Assembly: GCA_015499985.1 (NCBI GenBank)
Contig: JAAAUF010000297.1
Span: forward strand, 1-41,799
DNA from: Haplosporangium gracile
Lineage: Eukaryota > Mortierellomycota > Mortierellomycetes > Mortierellales > Mortierellaceae
Length of the DNA: 41,799 nucleotides
Reading direction: 5' to 3'
A program made the position numbers and the translations under genes. Positions within the stretch are counted from its first letter, which is position 1, and each line of letters starts with the position of its first letter. A model generated the notes under the pieces. It was not told the DNA's origin and searched no databases. It was given only the letters and a program-made list of their open reading frames with translations. This document shows, in pieces, positions 22,492 through 34,461 of the stretch.

Positions 22492-24427
22492 TCAAGACCG
22501 GTTCTTGCTGGGGCCAATGCCGTTGTGGCGGGTAATAAATGGGTGAAGCATCACTCGCTCCAGGGCCAGTCGTTGGTCAGGGTTTCGTTGGAGTAGCTAA
22601 CCATGATGTCATTTCCGGGTTAATGCACACGAAGGGGAAGGTAGAAATAGTACCGAGGATACAGAGGTTAGTCTCCTCTTCGTTTTCTGAAATCGACAAT
22701 AATGCCAACAACAATAACAATAACACATATCGCATAGACGCACCTTGCGAATCAGATCCTTGGCATCGTCACTGAGATGGTCTGGGATCGTTAGTTCGAC
22801 CATGGCAATCCTGCGGAACGTCGACTCGCGATCATTCTTATCCTCAGGCCCCTCATCCTTATCCTCAAATGGTGGGTGGCCCACAAGAAACTCGTAGCAG
22901 AGAACTCCTAACGACCAAAGATCCACATGGCTCGAGTGTGACCGCCCTTCAACCATCTCTGGCGGGAGATAATCCAGTGTTCCACACATCGTGTTTCGTC
23001 GAGAACTTGGCGCATGGACCGACCAACCAAAGTCAGAAATTTTGATCTCACCATTGCATCCCAGCAGCAAGTTCTCTGGTTTGATATCTCGATGAATGAC
23101 ATGCTTCCTGTGCAGATACGCTAATGCTGTTGCAAGTTCATAAATATACTATTGAAACAAAACCAATCAGGCATGAAGTTAGCGCCTAGTTCTGCGTACC
23201 CCTATCTATCAGCTTACAGCTGGCATTTTCAACAATCTAGGCAAATGGTACGCACCTTTGAAGCTCGCCACTCGGGGAATGTTCGCACTTTCTTCAGCTG
23301 CCTGTATAGTTCGCCTTGCGGAGCATATTCCAGAACCAGATAGACTCGCGTTTCGTCATGAAAGAATGTGTCCAGTCGAAGAATATGCTTATGCCTAGCG
23401 GGAAATAACGTCCACCGTGCGTTAGTTTCTCATTATAATATCTTTTCGTGAGCTACAAAATAGTACGTTCTGGCGTATGCTTACTTGAGGTTAGATTGAA
23501 TATCAATCTCTCGACGAAGCTGATGCTCCATGTTGGCTTTCAAAAGTTCAGACTTCAGCAGCACCTTCATAGCCACAATAAATCCTGTCCGGCGCTCTCT
23601 CATCGAATACACACGGCCAAACTGTCCTTTTCCCAGTGGCCGAGCGAGCTCAAAATCATCCAGGCACCATTCCCGAGGCATTAAAGCCCGACTATCATAC
23701 ATCGAAATAATTAGAATGTTAGTTGCTGTATTATTTTGAAACATTACCTCAGTTCCATGAACGCCGCCATCATCGACATTATTCACTATTCAACATACCT
23801 GATTTGAAGTGATGGAGCCGTGCCAATGTGCGTCGATGTCCTCACTTGCTTTCCTGTCCCTGTTCCTGCCCCAGGCCCAGAAGTACCACCAATCGGCCGG
23901 CTGTAAGGATTGTGTCGTGGAGAACCGCCAACAGGAGGCAGCATCTTCTTGATTGACTGTTGTTCATTTCCGTTCCTGCTTTGCGTGTCGGTTCCTGTAG
24001 TATTCCTTTGACTGGACGCTGTGGTATTCGACCGTGCTCCTCCAACAGAACCCCCCAGGCCGACAGAAACTGATGACGGTGGCATCATTCCTCCAAGCTT
24101 GGCATGCCGGCTGCCTCCAATCGGGTTTCCATTACCAACACGGTTGATAAGTTTGCTGAAAATACCCGCTGTCCCAGCCATTAGACCATTTCCGGAAGTC
24201 GCCTCGTTTGGGTTTGCAGAGGAAGAAGATGTGGTTGTGACGGTGGAGGTGGACAGTGCGACGGAAGACGATGATACTTTGGAGGCAGACTTCATCGATG
24301 CAATAATTCCCAGCTTGGAAACAGTGCCGTACGTGGATGAACTGTTGTTATTATTGTTGTGCGAGGCGCTGTTGTCGCTGTCTATGTCCAATTTGAACAG
24401 CGGTTTCCTGGGTGCTGGTGCATTCAT
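22492..24427 (-). CDS. Aurora family mitotic kinase (Ipl1/Ark1-like)
   Basis: Ser/Thr kinase of the chromosomal passenger complex, needed for kinetochore correction and cytokinesis. Five exons join in phase: 24427-23799, 23691-23485, 23394-23256, 23148-22744, 22596-22492 (494 aa). The N-terminal 210 residues are a Ser/Asn/Gly-rich disordered extension. The catalytic domain starts at [21 protein letters not shown], with glycine loop 230-235, catalytic K252 (VAMKVL), HRDIKPEN (344-351), DFG (364-366), and the Aurora activation loop [16 protein letters not shown] with T378 at the autophosphorylation position. An acidic insert ([11 protein letters not shown]) follows GHPPFE. The last exon encodes [21 protein letters not shown], the usual C-lobe end. 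It is the only Aurora in the window; a fungus commonly has one or two. Confidence 0.95.
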
Positions 24428-25170
24428 TGTCGTAGCTGTAGGAACAGTAATAGTTATCGCTGTTGTTGTAGATGTTTTCTCGAATGGGGAGGTATGCTTT
24501 GGATATTAGTGCGAGAGAGATAGAAAACGCCGTGTCGGTATCGTATTCCTTTAAAGAGTTTGTTATTGCTTCGATTAGAGGTGAACTAACAAGGAACCAA
24601 AGAATAGAGGAAGTGACGCCATTAGTTTACGAGTTCTTCTCAATAATTTTATTCCGACATAGCATCCTCCATCAGTGAAGCTGTTGATGACTAGATTGTC
24701 AGACGGGTGCGGTCTAGCTGCTTTTTCTAAGCACTCACCGACTGATGAGTAAGTGATTCCTTCGCCAATGATAATAAACGAGGTGAGTGGATGTTCCTGG
24801 TTCCTGGCAATAGGTTGATGCTGTGTACTAGTAAAGGTTGTAACTTTAAGAAGATGAGAAAAAAGTAGAGAGTAGAGAGATAGATATGATCGGGGTAGTT
24901 CAAGTGAAAGAAATATATTGTGCGTTGACTGGGTATATGTTCTGGGCTTTGGGTTGTGCAATGCAAGGAGGACAAAGAAGAAAGAGTGGGTGTGGAATAG
25001 TGGGTGGAGTAGTGGGAAACAAAGAAAAACAGCAGACCACAGAGCACACTCGCGAATTCAGGGGCAAACAAGCAGTCACTGTGTTTTTCAGGAATTTATT
25101 TATAGCACGGTCTATTTCGTTGTTCATGGCATTATCAAAAAAGTTGTTGGGATCGAAGGAGTAAGCAAAT
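24428..25170. promoter_or_regulatory. Aurora upstream region / NUXM 3' flank
   Basis: 743 bp without a supported gene. TTTATT at 25095-25100 gives AATAAA on the minus strand, about 70 bases past the NUXM stop. The rest presumably contains the Aurora promoter. Overlapping ORFs here are low-complexity shadows. Confidence 0.45.
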
Positions 25171-26478
25171 TTACTCGCTCTTGTTGGGAGTGGTATCGGC
25201 AAGGTGATATTTGTGGTTGGTGGTGTTGAACCAAGGAATAGCAGCTATTGTTATAACACAGTACAAAAAAGCAAATGTAAGCATGCGTATCAATTGCAAG
25301 GCAGAATTGGAAACTAAACGTTCGTAGACGCCAACACATTCAAAGACACAGTTGAATACATACCGAACTTGAGAGCGGCATACTTGGAGTTTCTGGCAGC
25401 GGCAGCCTGGGTAGCCTCGTCCATTGTTGGCTCGCCGTAGGCAGGGAGACCAGCAGCAGCACGGGCATCCATCTCCTTGCGGTTCATGGCCTGCTCCCTG
25501 ACGTTCTCCTCCCAACCCCAGAAACGGACTATTTTTTATGAAAATGAAAGAGTCAAAGAAAAATTAGCTTTTCAATTGTCCGACTCGAATAATCAACTAG
25601 CTCTTCTCCCGGGTGCCTTGTGCATTTCATTGATGAGATATCCAATTGTTTTTCGATTCCCACACGTACGGCTCGACTTCTGGTAAGAGTAGAGGAAACC
25701 GCCCATGAAGCCCATGGCGGTAGCAAGACCCAAAGCAAAGTTGATTCCCTTGGGTCCGGCAGCGGGACGGACACGTTCTATCAAATTCGGATAAAAATCA
25801 CGTAAAAAAATGTTACTACAAGCTGCCTTCTAGTAACGGTCTAAAAAAGCAGATCGTTTGCTTGGTTATTTTGAGCCGCCCATTCTGGGATTTCAATGTT
25901 AACCCCTGTCTTCAAATTAAATGGGGATGTACTGTTCCCGGTAATGCTAGATCCTGTGTCTTCTCTGTTGAACCCTGATCATGTTGGCGCGTACTCCTAT
26001 GATCTGTTGTCCTGTGAGTACACGATAAATGGCATATTGCAAATTCCGGCGGCATCCGTCATAACTTTCCAATTGGCTGTATCAGGAAGTATCGGTAAAA
26101 GAGGGTCCTCCTGATCTCGCTTTCCTCATCCTTGCTCCATCACTCCTCTCCGAAAATGAACACCTCCACTGCTATTCCTCCCAGGTTATATTCTTCCTTG
26201 TCGCAAATAGGACGTATCCTGTCGAGCTACTGATTGGCGGACGAATGGGGGACAAGGTGATCGAGGCAAGAGGTCCTGCATCGGAGGAGTCCATCTGTTG
26301 GAGACAACTGTGTGCTTCTCTGATTACCGAGGGCCAAGAGGGCGGCGGGAGCAGCGGCGGTCAAACCACCCCAAGCGACGACGTCGGAGCCGCGCATGTA
26401 GCTGATGACACGGTTGAAGTGGGGATCCGAGTCGATGACAGGGAACTCGGTCCTGATGTACTGTTCTGCCGAAGACAT
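25171..26478 (-). CDS. Complex I accessory subunit NUXM (20.9 kDa type)
   Basis: Fungal NADH:ubiquinone oxidoreductase accessory subunit of the mitochondrial inner membrane. Four exons join in phase: 26478-26328, 25777-25670, 25528-25364, 25244-25171 (165 aa). The N-terminal FPVIDSDPHFNRVISYMRGSD motif is the family signature, followed by two hydrophobic segments (AAWGG-like VVAWGGLTAAAPAALLAL and INFALGLATAMGFMGGFLY). A matrix or intermembrane tail follows with LRFWGWEENVREQAMNR and PWFNTTNHKYHL. The first intron is long (549 bp). Poly(A) signal AATAAA lies about 70 bases downstream. Name based on resemblance to the Neurospora 20.9-kDa and Yarrowia NUXM proteins. Confidence 0.85.
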
Positions 26479-26817
26479 GAGCGCTTTATTTTATGCAGAA
26501 TGGAGAGTGGTTGGAGCAAAAATAAGCGAACAACTGCATCCGCTATTCCCTTCAAAAACTCCGGAAAGAGAAAAGGATCAAAGCCACAATCCGAGCTGCA
26601 CGTGGTTCATTCATTCTTTCAAAATTCAAGTACCGCCTCAGACAAAGGGCAAAGCAGCATATGTTTCTTCACCTTGCGCCTCGTTAACTAGTTCTGAACC
26701 GGCAAGGATCTCTTGTAGCTATGTTCTTAAAATGTTTAGTTGTGATGGTATGGCTATGTACTATGTGGTGGTGGTGAGAGTGATGTTCTGTTGTTGTTTT
26801 TAGATGGTGCACTACAT
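26479..26817. promoter_or_regulatory. NUXM promoter / ABCC 3' flank
   Basis: A spacer of 339 bp between two minus-strand genes. I see no distinct element in it. Confidence 0.4.
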
Positions 26818-29800
26818 CTAGATGCGCTCGGCATCCCTCCGCTCCTTCTCTTCGGCAATTGCCAACAGTGCGTCAAACTCGGACGAGCGCTCGCACATCG
26901 ATCGGAATATGCTATCGGGCTGGTTCATCAGCGTCAAGGGCTTGTCAAACTCGGCAACCTCTCCGGCGTTCATAACTAAGACACGGTCAAAGTCGGCAAT
27001 CGTCCTAATTCTATGCGCAATTGTCAAAATGGTCGAGTTGGCCATCTCCTCACGAATGGTGCCCTGGATCTTGAGGTCAGTCTCAAAGTCAACACTGGCA
27101 GTAGCCTCGTCCATGACAATAATCTTGGACTGGCGAACCAAGGCACGAGCCAAGGCGATCAGCTGGCGCTGACCCTGAGAAAAGTTGGAGCCGTTCTCTT
27201 TGATGGGGGTATCCAGAGTGATCTGGGAAGGATCGACCGTCTCGCTTTCGAGAGCCGCAGCAGCACCCTTGAGGGAACCTGCGCGCGACTTGACCTGAGG
27301 AACATCGGCGCCGGTGAGCTCGACACTGTTACGGTAACTTGGAAGTCTGGACGAAGGCTTAGTATCGGGAATCAAGTGACTCCTGCGGAGAGCCTCCCAA
27401 AGCTCTCTGTCTTCGCGCTCACCGAAAGGATCCAAGTTGGATCGAAGAGTGCCCTTGAACAGGATAGGATCCTGAGGGATGATGGTCAGATTGGAACGTA
27501 AGTCCTGGAGACCAATCTTGCAGATATCAATGCCGTCAATGGTAATGGTACCTCCGATGGGATCCATAAAGCGGAACAAACTGATGGCAAAAGTAGACTT
27601 GCCGGATCCAGTACGACCGACAACACCAATCTTCTCGCCGGCCTTGATTCTGAACGAAACATCCTTGATTACAGCGGGGGCATCGGGCGCATACTTCATG
27701 GTCAAGTGGTCAACGACAATCTCTCCGGCATGGGGCCATGAAGCCGGGGGACGGGATCCCTCGATGATGGCCGCGGGCTCCTCCTCCAAGTTCATGTACT
27801 CAGCAACACGCTCGACCGAGTTCAGATTCATCTCGTTCTGGGCATAGATACGGATCAACCAGACAATGGTACCGGTGAACATGAGTGCGTAGGTCAAACT
27901 CAAAGCAGCCCAACCAGGCTCAATCTTGCCATAGTTCTGCAAGATCAAGATGCCGGTGGTGAAGGCGACCATGGCACCGGCAATGTCGACACGCCAGTGC
28001 AACCAACGATTGGTCGCCCAGAGCAAGATGAAGGTACGGTTGTTGTTGTCCTGATTGGTGAGGTTCTTGGTGAGGAAGCGCTTCTCGAATCCATAGGCAC
28101 GGATAGTGGGCAGACCATTTAGGGCCTCGTTGAAGTGGTTCAAGATGGGCGAACGAGAGTTGGAGTTGAGACGCTTGAGATCACGCGAAACAGGGACATA
28201 GAGAGCACCGATGATACCATAGATGACAACAATAAAGACGGCGGGGATCATAAACTGGGGCATATTGGCCGAGATGATGACTACAATTCCGAGGATAGTG
28301 ACAAAGGAACCGAAGAGACCCTGGAGACCGTTGCTGACATCGTCATCGATGGTAGAGATATCAGAACTGAAGCGATTGACGATACGGCCGATGGGAGTAG
28401 TGTCAAAGAAACGGACCTTGGCGCGGGAGACCTTGCGCAAGAGCTGCTGGTGCAAGGCGCGGGAAGCGGCCAATCCTCCAAAGATGGTATAGTAGTTGGT
28501 CAAAGCGGCCATAAGGAGAGTGGATATGCTCAAAAGGACATAGATGCCGAGGTAAAAGTCGACGTTGACAGTCGCGGGCTCACCCTTGCCAAAGACCGAC
28601 ATGGTCATGGCACCGTAGGGCTGGTCGTCGGCGGGGGCAAAGGAGGCGTACAAGGATTGGGCAATAGGCTCGGGGACAATGTAATCGAAGGCTTTGACGG
28701 TGTAGGAGCCAGTGGTCTCTGCCATCTTGTTTGCCCAAACAGCTAGCCAGGCGTTCTGACTGACATCGACAAGCTCGCGGGTCAAGAAGAGAATAACAAG
28801 ACCGATCCAGAAGGGCCATCCACCAGAAGCGATCAAATAGGTCTTGTAGACGCCCCAGGCGACAGCTCCTTCGACCTTCTTCTCGTCCTCGGTAAGCTTG
28901 ACGGTGGTCTTTTCCTTGATATCCTTCTTGGGCTTGTCCTGAGCATCCTCGTTGCGAAGGGTGCTGACCTCGCTCGACTCTCCGTCTTTGAGGACGGACA
29001 AGCTAATGTTCTCCACCCATTCGTTACGGACAGCTTCCTCGGGGGTACCGGATCCAAGAATCTCACCCTTGTTCAAGACGACGACTAAGCTAGCAGAGGT
29101 CATGCAGAGCTGAACCTGATGAGTGACCATGAGGATGGTGCGACCAGCGACCAAGGGACCAAGCAAAGTCTGGAAGAGATGCTTTCCAGTGTGGGTATCA
29201 ACGGCAGAGAGACAGTCGTCTAAGAGCAAGACGGAGGCGTTCGAGTAAATGGCTCTGGCCAAAGAAACACGCTGCTTCTGGCCTCCAGACAAGGTGATAC
29301 CCTGCTCTCCAATCTCGGTGACATCACCAGACTCCAAGATATCGAAATCGGTTAACAAAGCGCAGCCCTCGACAACGGCATCGTAACGCTCCTGATCAAA
29401 CTCACGGCCAAAAAGGATGTTGTTGCGGATAGTGGTGTTCTGAAGCCAGGCAGTCTGGGCGACATAGGCAATACCGGAGCCCTCGGTGTGAGAGGCCCTG
29501 CGCTCATAATCCAGACGAGGCATAAAGTGGTTACCCTCCAAACGGTCAAGCTCTCCCAAAAGAGCGAGCAACATGGCAGATTTTCCGGAGCCAGTGGGTC
29601 CAACAATGACAGAGAGCTTTCCAACAGGGAAGTCGACCGAAAGGTTCTTGAGCTTGAAGCGCTCCTCGGGAGCTGCGACTTCGGCAACTGGTTCTTCTGT
29701 AAGGGCGATAGCAGAGGTCTTGGAGAACTTGGCCTTGATTTTCTGCCAGAATGAGATCTTCTTGGGAGTAACGTTTTCAACGACGGCCTCCTTGCCATGT

Positions 29801-32596
29801 TCCTTGTTAGGCCAGATGTACGAGGCATTAATGAAACCGATGGTAGGATTGGAAAGATCGACGCGAGCCTTGCTGTCAAGCTTAGTGACGGTGGTGTCCT
29901 TGACAAGCTCCTCCTCGAGGAGGAACTTATTAATACGCTTCAAACTGACGGAGGCCTGCATGGTATTCTTGATCTGCCAGGGGAGGGCGTTCAAGGACTG
30001 ACGCATGATGTTAAAAAGGGCCAAGGTGGTGAACATCTTGGAAGCGGAGATCTCGTTGCCAAAGATCTTGGTGTAAACGGTCAAGATAATGACCACGTTG
30101 AGCAGAGGAACCTATAAAGATTACAAAAAAATATCATTGACGACTGTTAGTCCATGCTTCCTCGTATCATAATCTTTGCAAAGTACGGATGTGGCATAAT
30201 ACTACAAGAGTGAACTTACGATCATCCAAACAATATCGGTGAAAATCATTTGAACATAAGAGTCCTTGGTGCGCTGCAACTCCTTCTCACGGGCAGCGGT
30301 GATCTTTTCCTCAAACTTGGACTCCCAGCCAAAGAACTTGACGATACGGATAGCAGACAACATCTCGTTGAGGGCATCCATACGCTCATCCTTGGTGTGC
30401 ATGATGTCCTTGAAGAGCTTGAGGATCATCGAGTAGAGCTTGGCGGGGATAGGATAGGTCAAGAACATGCAAACAATGCCCACCAAGGATGCATATCCGA
30501 GGAGCCAGTACAGCTGAACACCGGCGAGAACGAACTGCAGGGGGAATCCATAGAGGTAAAAAACATAACTGAAGGGAATCTCGAGCTTCTTGACATCGAC
30601 AGCGATAAGATCTATTGGTTGAGGGGAAAATAATAAGGTGCGTTAGACGGGCTGAGAGCCGGGGCGGGGACCGAAAATCTCTTTCTCACGTCATGTGCGG
30701 CCAAAAAGACCCGTTAGGGCAAAACAAGAACAAAGAACAGATTGCTGACTTACTAGCAATGTTGAGACTTCCGTCCTTCTTCTTTTCACTACCCTCCTTC
30801 TCGCCCTCTTCCTTGTCGGCAGGCGAGGCCATATCCTTGCGGCGGAGAGACTTTGCAAAGACCTCGGCGTTGCAGATGGAGATGGTGTGGAGGAAGATAC
30901 GGCGTCCGATGTGGAGAGCCTGCTGGTCGGCGAGTGACTCGAGGAGCGAGGAGAAGAGGAGACCGAAGACATAGAGATACTGAACGACGGTTGGGGGTCC
31001 ACAGTCCTTGCACTCGACGTAGCTGATGATTTTGTTGAGGCAGTAGGGCGAGACGTTGATGAAGATGCACCATGGGACGGCCCACAAGAACTGGGCAAAG
31101 AACTCCCACTTGAGAACCTTGAAGAGAGACCAGAACAGCGAGTCCTCCCTAAGAATGTTTAAAAAGTGTAGTTATTCGGTTAGAGTGAAAATATTCTCGG
31201 ACGGAATAGACAGATGGACGGATGAACTGCAGGAACAGCGTCGCGCCCAAATAAAGTATGGATTTTGTTGGTTGAGACCGTCCAATCGATCAACGGATCT
31301 AGTCTCTCGAAGGAAGGGAAAATAATGTGAGCCCGCCTCTTTTTTTTTTTTTTTTTTTGTTTAAACTCTCTTACTCTCGCACACTCTCTCCCTATTTGTT
31401 GTTGCTTTTGTTCACTTGTAGTCGTCAGATTGTTGCCCTATTTTGTACTGCAGCGCACCGTCGTCTGCTGCACTCTTGCATGTCATCTTCGGTTCGTTGG
31501 TCATGAGGGTAAAAAAGATGAGATAAAAACAAACAATGCTCCTCCTTCCAAGGAAGAGAAAGAAACTGGCAAAACACATCGGATGCATACAACATTTCTT
31601 ATCTCGCAGAAAAACATACTTGACGAGGTTGTAACGTTTCATGGTATGAGTAGAGTAATCCTCAATCTCAATGTCGGGCAAATCAATATCCTGAAGAGGG
31701 CGTCTGTATCCGAGGTAGACCAAGGGGTTCACCCAAGCAAAGGCCAATTGAGAATAGAGCGAGGACGAGTATTCGGACGAAGGGAGGCGGGAGGACTCGC
31801 CTTCCTTCAACTTCTTAGCGACAGTCATAGGCTGGTAAGGTCTGGTCACCAAGGACACCCAAAGGAGCAAAGCGCTGCCGATCCAGGCTAAAATATCCAA
31901 CTTGAGCCAGAGAAGCAATTCGGACAAGGGCAAGCTGAAGATGTCGGTCTGGTAAAGGTGAATTGACTGTAGAGTGACCATAAGAACATAGAATAGGTCC
32001 AGCTGAGGGCGGATCCAGAACTGGAATGCAATTGCAGGACGGATGGCATGAATAGAAGACAGAGCGAGAGCATAGACCCAGGAGAGGATCTGAATAATGT
32101 CGGCCCAGGAGGTGGTGCGGCCGTTGTCGTGATCCTGGTTATTGTCGTTGGTGTTCTTCAAGAGAAGAATGGAAAACAGGGCTAGAGCGAGTTGAAAGGC
32201 AGTGAGACCGAAGCGGGCAAGGTTAATGCTCAAGCCGGAGGAGCGCTGGGCCTGGTACTGGGCCTGAACTTGATCGACGGCTGGAGAGTCTGTGAGAGAC
32301 GCGCCCGATTCGACGATGCGGGCTACTGGCTGGTGATCGTCGACTTGATCTTCGTCGTCCTCGTAATTATCATTTAAAGGGGAATATTGATCCAGATGGA
32401 TGGGCTTCCTGGAGAGGTACAGGATGGTCAGCGCCGAGGCAGCCGAGTAGACCAGCGGGAGGGAACCCTCAATGATGCTATTTGGATCGCAACGAAAGAA
32501 GCTCTTTTTATTAGTCCTCTTGTCTCTTGCTACTTCTACTTTGAGATGTACGAAGTTGTCTTTGTCCTGCTCCGCATTTGGTCTTTTCTCGCCCAT
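26818..32596 (-). CDS. ABCC/MRP-type full ABC transporter
   Basis: Full transporter of the multidrug-resistance-associated (Ycf1/Bpt1-like) subfamily, probably in vacuolar or plasma membrane. Four exons join in phase: 32596-31620, 31148-30754, 30611-30220, 30111-26818 (1685 aa). An N-terminal multi-helix TMD0 region (about 45-290) precedes TMD1. NBD1 has Walker A GPTGSGKS (759-766), signature LSGGQKQR (862-869) and Walker B VLLLDD, with Asp at the catalytic Glu position as usual in ABCC. TMD2 begins after a Lys/Glu-rich linker. NBD2 has GRTGSGKS, a modified signature FSQGQRQ and IIVMDEATASVD. The chosen ATG lies only two bases after a good acceptor (TTTCTGCACAG), so the true 5' end may be an upstream exon. 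Substrate unknown. Confidence 0.93.
31340..31358. repeat. Poly-T tract in ABCC intron 1
   Basis: A run of about 19 T inside the first ABCC intron (31149-31619). On the sense strand it is poly-A. Confidence 0.8.
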
Positions 32597-34389
32597 GTCT
32601 GTGCAGAAATAAGAAAACAGGTCCTGGCTTGGTCAATTTGGCTGAGGGATCTTCTTTTCACAGGAAGCTCTCACTGGAGATCCTCGGAGGGAACAATAGA
32701 GGACGGGTTTCCTGGTGTCCCATGAGTCCTGGCCTGCCTAAGGGCATATTTATTTCTATCTGTGTCTGTCGTGCTCCATCTCTTATTTTTACCTGGCGGC
32801 GGGGCTCATGAAGGGGAAAGGGTATGAGGGAGAGGGGAGAGGGGAGAGTGGGGAGGGAGAGAAAGGCGGTCGACTGAAGAGTGAAGAGAAAGGAAAAAGA
32901 AAAAGAAACAAAAGTAGAAAAAAGTTCTTTTACAACAACAATGAAAAAAAAAAAAAAAAAGTTTGGGCTTGCTAGCCTTGTTTTGACTGCGGGGTTTGCG
33001 GGATAGGTGGGCTTGAAGAGTGGAGCGAAAACGAGACGACGGGGGTGTGTGAGGGGAGAGAGCAGTGAATGACTGATGACAAGCAGTGCTTCAAGAGGAA
33101 GGAGAGGGATGATGAGGAATGAGAAGGGAAGGGAAGGGAGTAAGAGACAAATAAAAACGACGCTGCATTTATGTATTTCCAAGCGAGGTATGTTGCCGAG
33201 AGGGATGATGACAACAACGGTCGATTGGCGGTTGCTGCCTTGAAATGGAAGTCAATTGGCTCATGAGAGAAACGAGACTTTCTTTTTTGCACAGTCGAAA
33301 GACGAATCACCCTCTCGCCGGATGTACTTCCAGCCAATGATAGCCTTTATTCTCTCTCAATCAAGGCAGTCGAAGGGGAAACAAGTGCAAACCTTGTTTT
33401 TTGCGTGGAGGAATCAATGGACTTTTGATTTTTAGGCTCCTCAGCAGCTCGGATAAAGTGTAACAGCGAATTGTTTCCTCTGCGCATTTTTTGTTGCTTT
33501 TGTTATTATTCCCTGGACACTCCTTCATTCGCCACTGTATCCTTGATATTTTCAAACGAGCCTGACCTTGTCCCTCTCCCCCCTTTTCCCCTCCTCTATA
33601 CTCGCATCCCTCTTTCCTTTGCCGAGATTTGAAAGCCAGACCATCAAAGAAAAAAAGTCCGAGGTCCGCGCACACCTGACAGATAACCGCTCTGCTCTCT
33701 CAATTGATCATCGCGGAAACCCACGCCGACTGTGCATCAAACGGACAATTGGACAGAATGACGGATACCCTCACCCTCGCCTGCTGGAATCATGGTTGCA
33801 AAGAGAGCAAATCGTAGTAAGAAAGAACACCCTGATATAGTGCACATTTAACCATGGCGTGACCCATGACATGGGTCATAACTACCCTTGGTTCCTTAAT
33901 CAACCTTTACCATCACTTTGCTCATTCTCGGCAACTTCGGCGACTCTTTTGTAGAGCATTACATATTTTTTTTAGCTTATTTCTTCACTCAAGGAGACTT
34001 AATGCCTCTCAATCTTAGCCCCTCCCTCTTCTTTACCTCACGAGTACCTCATTCTCATTGAACACTTCCCCGTTCTTTATTCATTCTTGTCTGCCTTCAT
34101 TATCCCCTAGGTATGTATGTGAGCGTTCAGGCTGCTCGAGATGTCTAGCAAGAGACCTTTCTCCATTTCTCTCTCTCCCGTTTTTCTTTTTGAACAAAGG
34201 AACTTTCTCCGTGCCATCCATTCATCTAGTTTTTCTTTACACTCGATATGAAGGTATTTTGTAGACTGTTTCGTAGTTCGAGACTGAACACATGTGAGAA
34301 ACCGCCGAAAGTGGTGTCGAGCCTTCCCCCCAATGGTGTTGATTGGCGGCGTCAATTTTTCCTTCCCTCCTTAAACGTCAAACCGTCAG
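32597..34389. promoter_or_regulatory. ABCC upstream region and gene-free spacer
   Basis: 1.8 kb without a supported gene. Near the ABCC start the minus strand is CT-rich (rc of 32800-32940), with a 17-A run at 32944-32960. A 19-bp inverted repeat lies at 33860-33878. The ORFs in both directions are low-complexity and I did not accept them. Confidence 0.45.
33860..33878. promoter_or_regulatory. Perfect 8-bp inverted repeat TGACCCAT-gac-ATGGGTCA
   Basis: Two perfect 8-base arms are separated by three bases. Symmetry of this size fits a site for a dimeric DNA-binding protein, but no factor is identified and chance cannot be excluded. Confidence 0.4.
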
Positions 34390-34391
34390 TA

Positions 34392-34453
34392 GAGGCCGCG
34401 CCAATAAGTACCCAGTTAATATATTTTCTGATTGAATACAAATAATAAGGGTC
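34392..34453 (+). repeat. Left terminal inverted repeat
   Basis: Starts GAGGCCGCGCCAATAAGTA and includes TTAATATATT, ATTGAATACAAAT and AGGGT in the same order as the reverse complement of the right end (GAGGTCGCACCAATAGGTA ...). Differences are scattered substitutions and a few small indels. Confidence 0.88.
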
Positions 34454-34461
34454 AAATTAGG

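Noticed and set aside
28135..28746. A 203-codon plus-strand ORF inside the ABCC gene.
   Set aside because: Antisense shadow of the second membrane domain; the minus-strand frame has clear ABC motifs.
34107..34355. An 82-codon minus-strand ORF near the transposon.
   Set aside because: No recognisable domain, and it lies in a gene-free spacer outside the element's left end.
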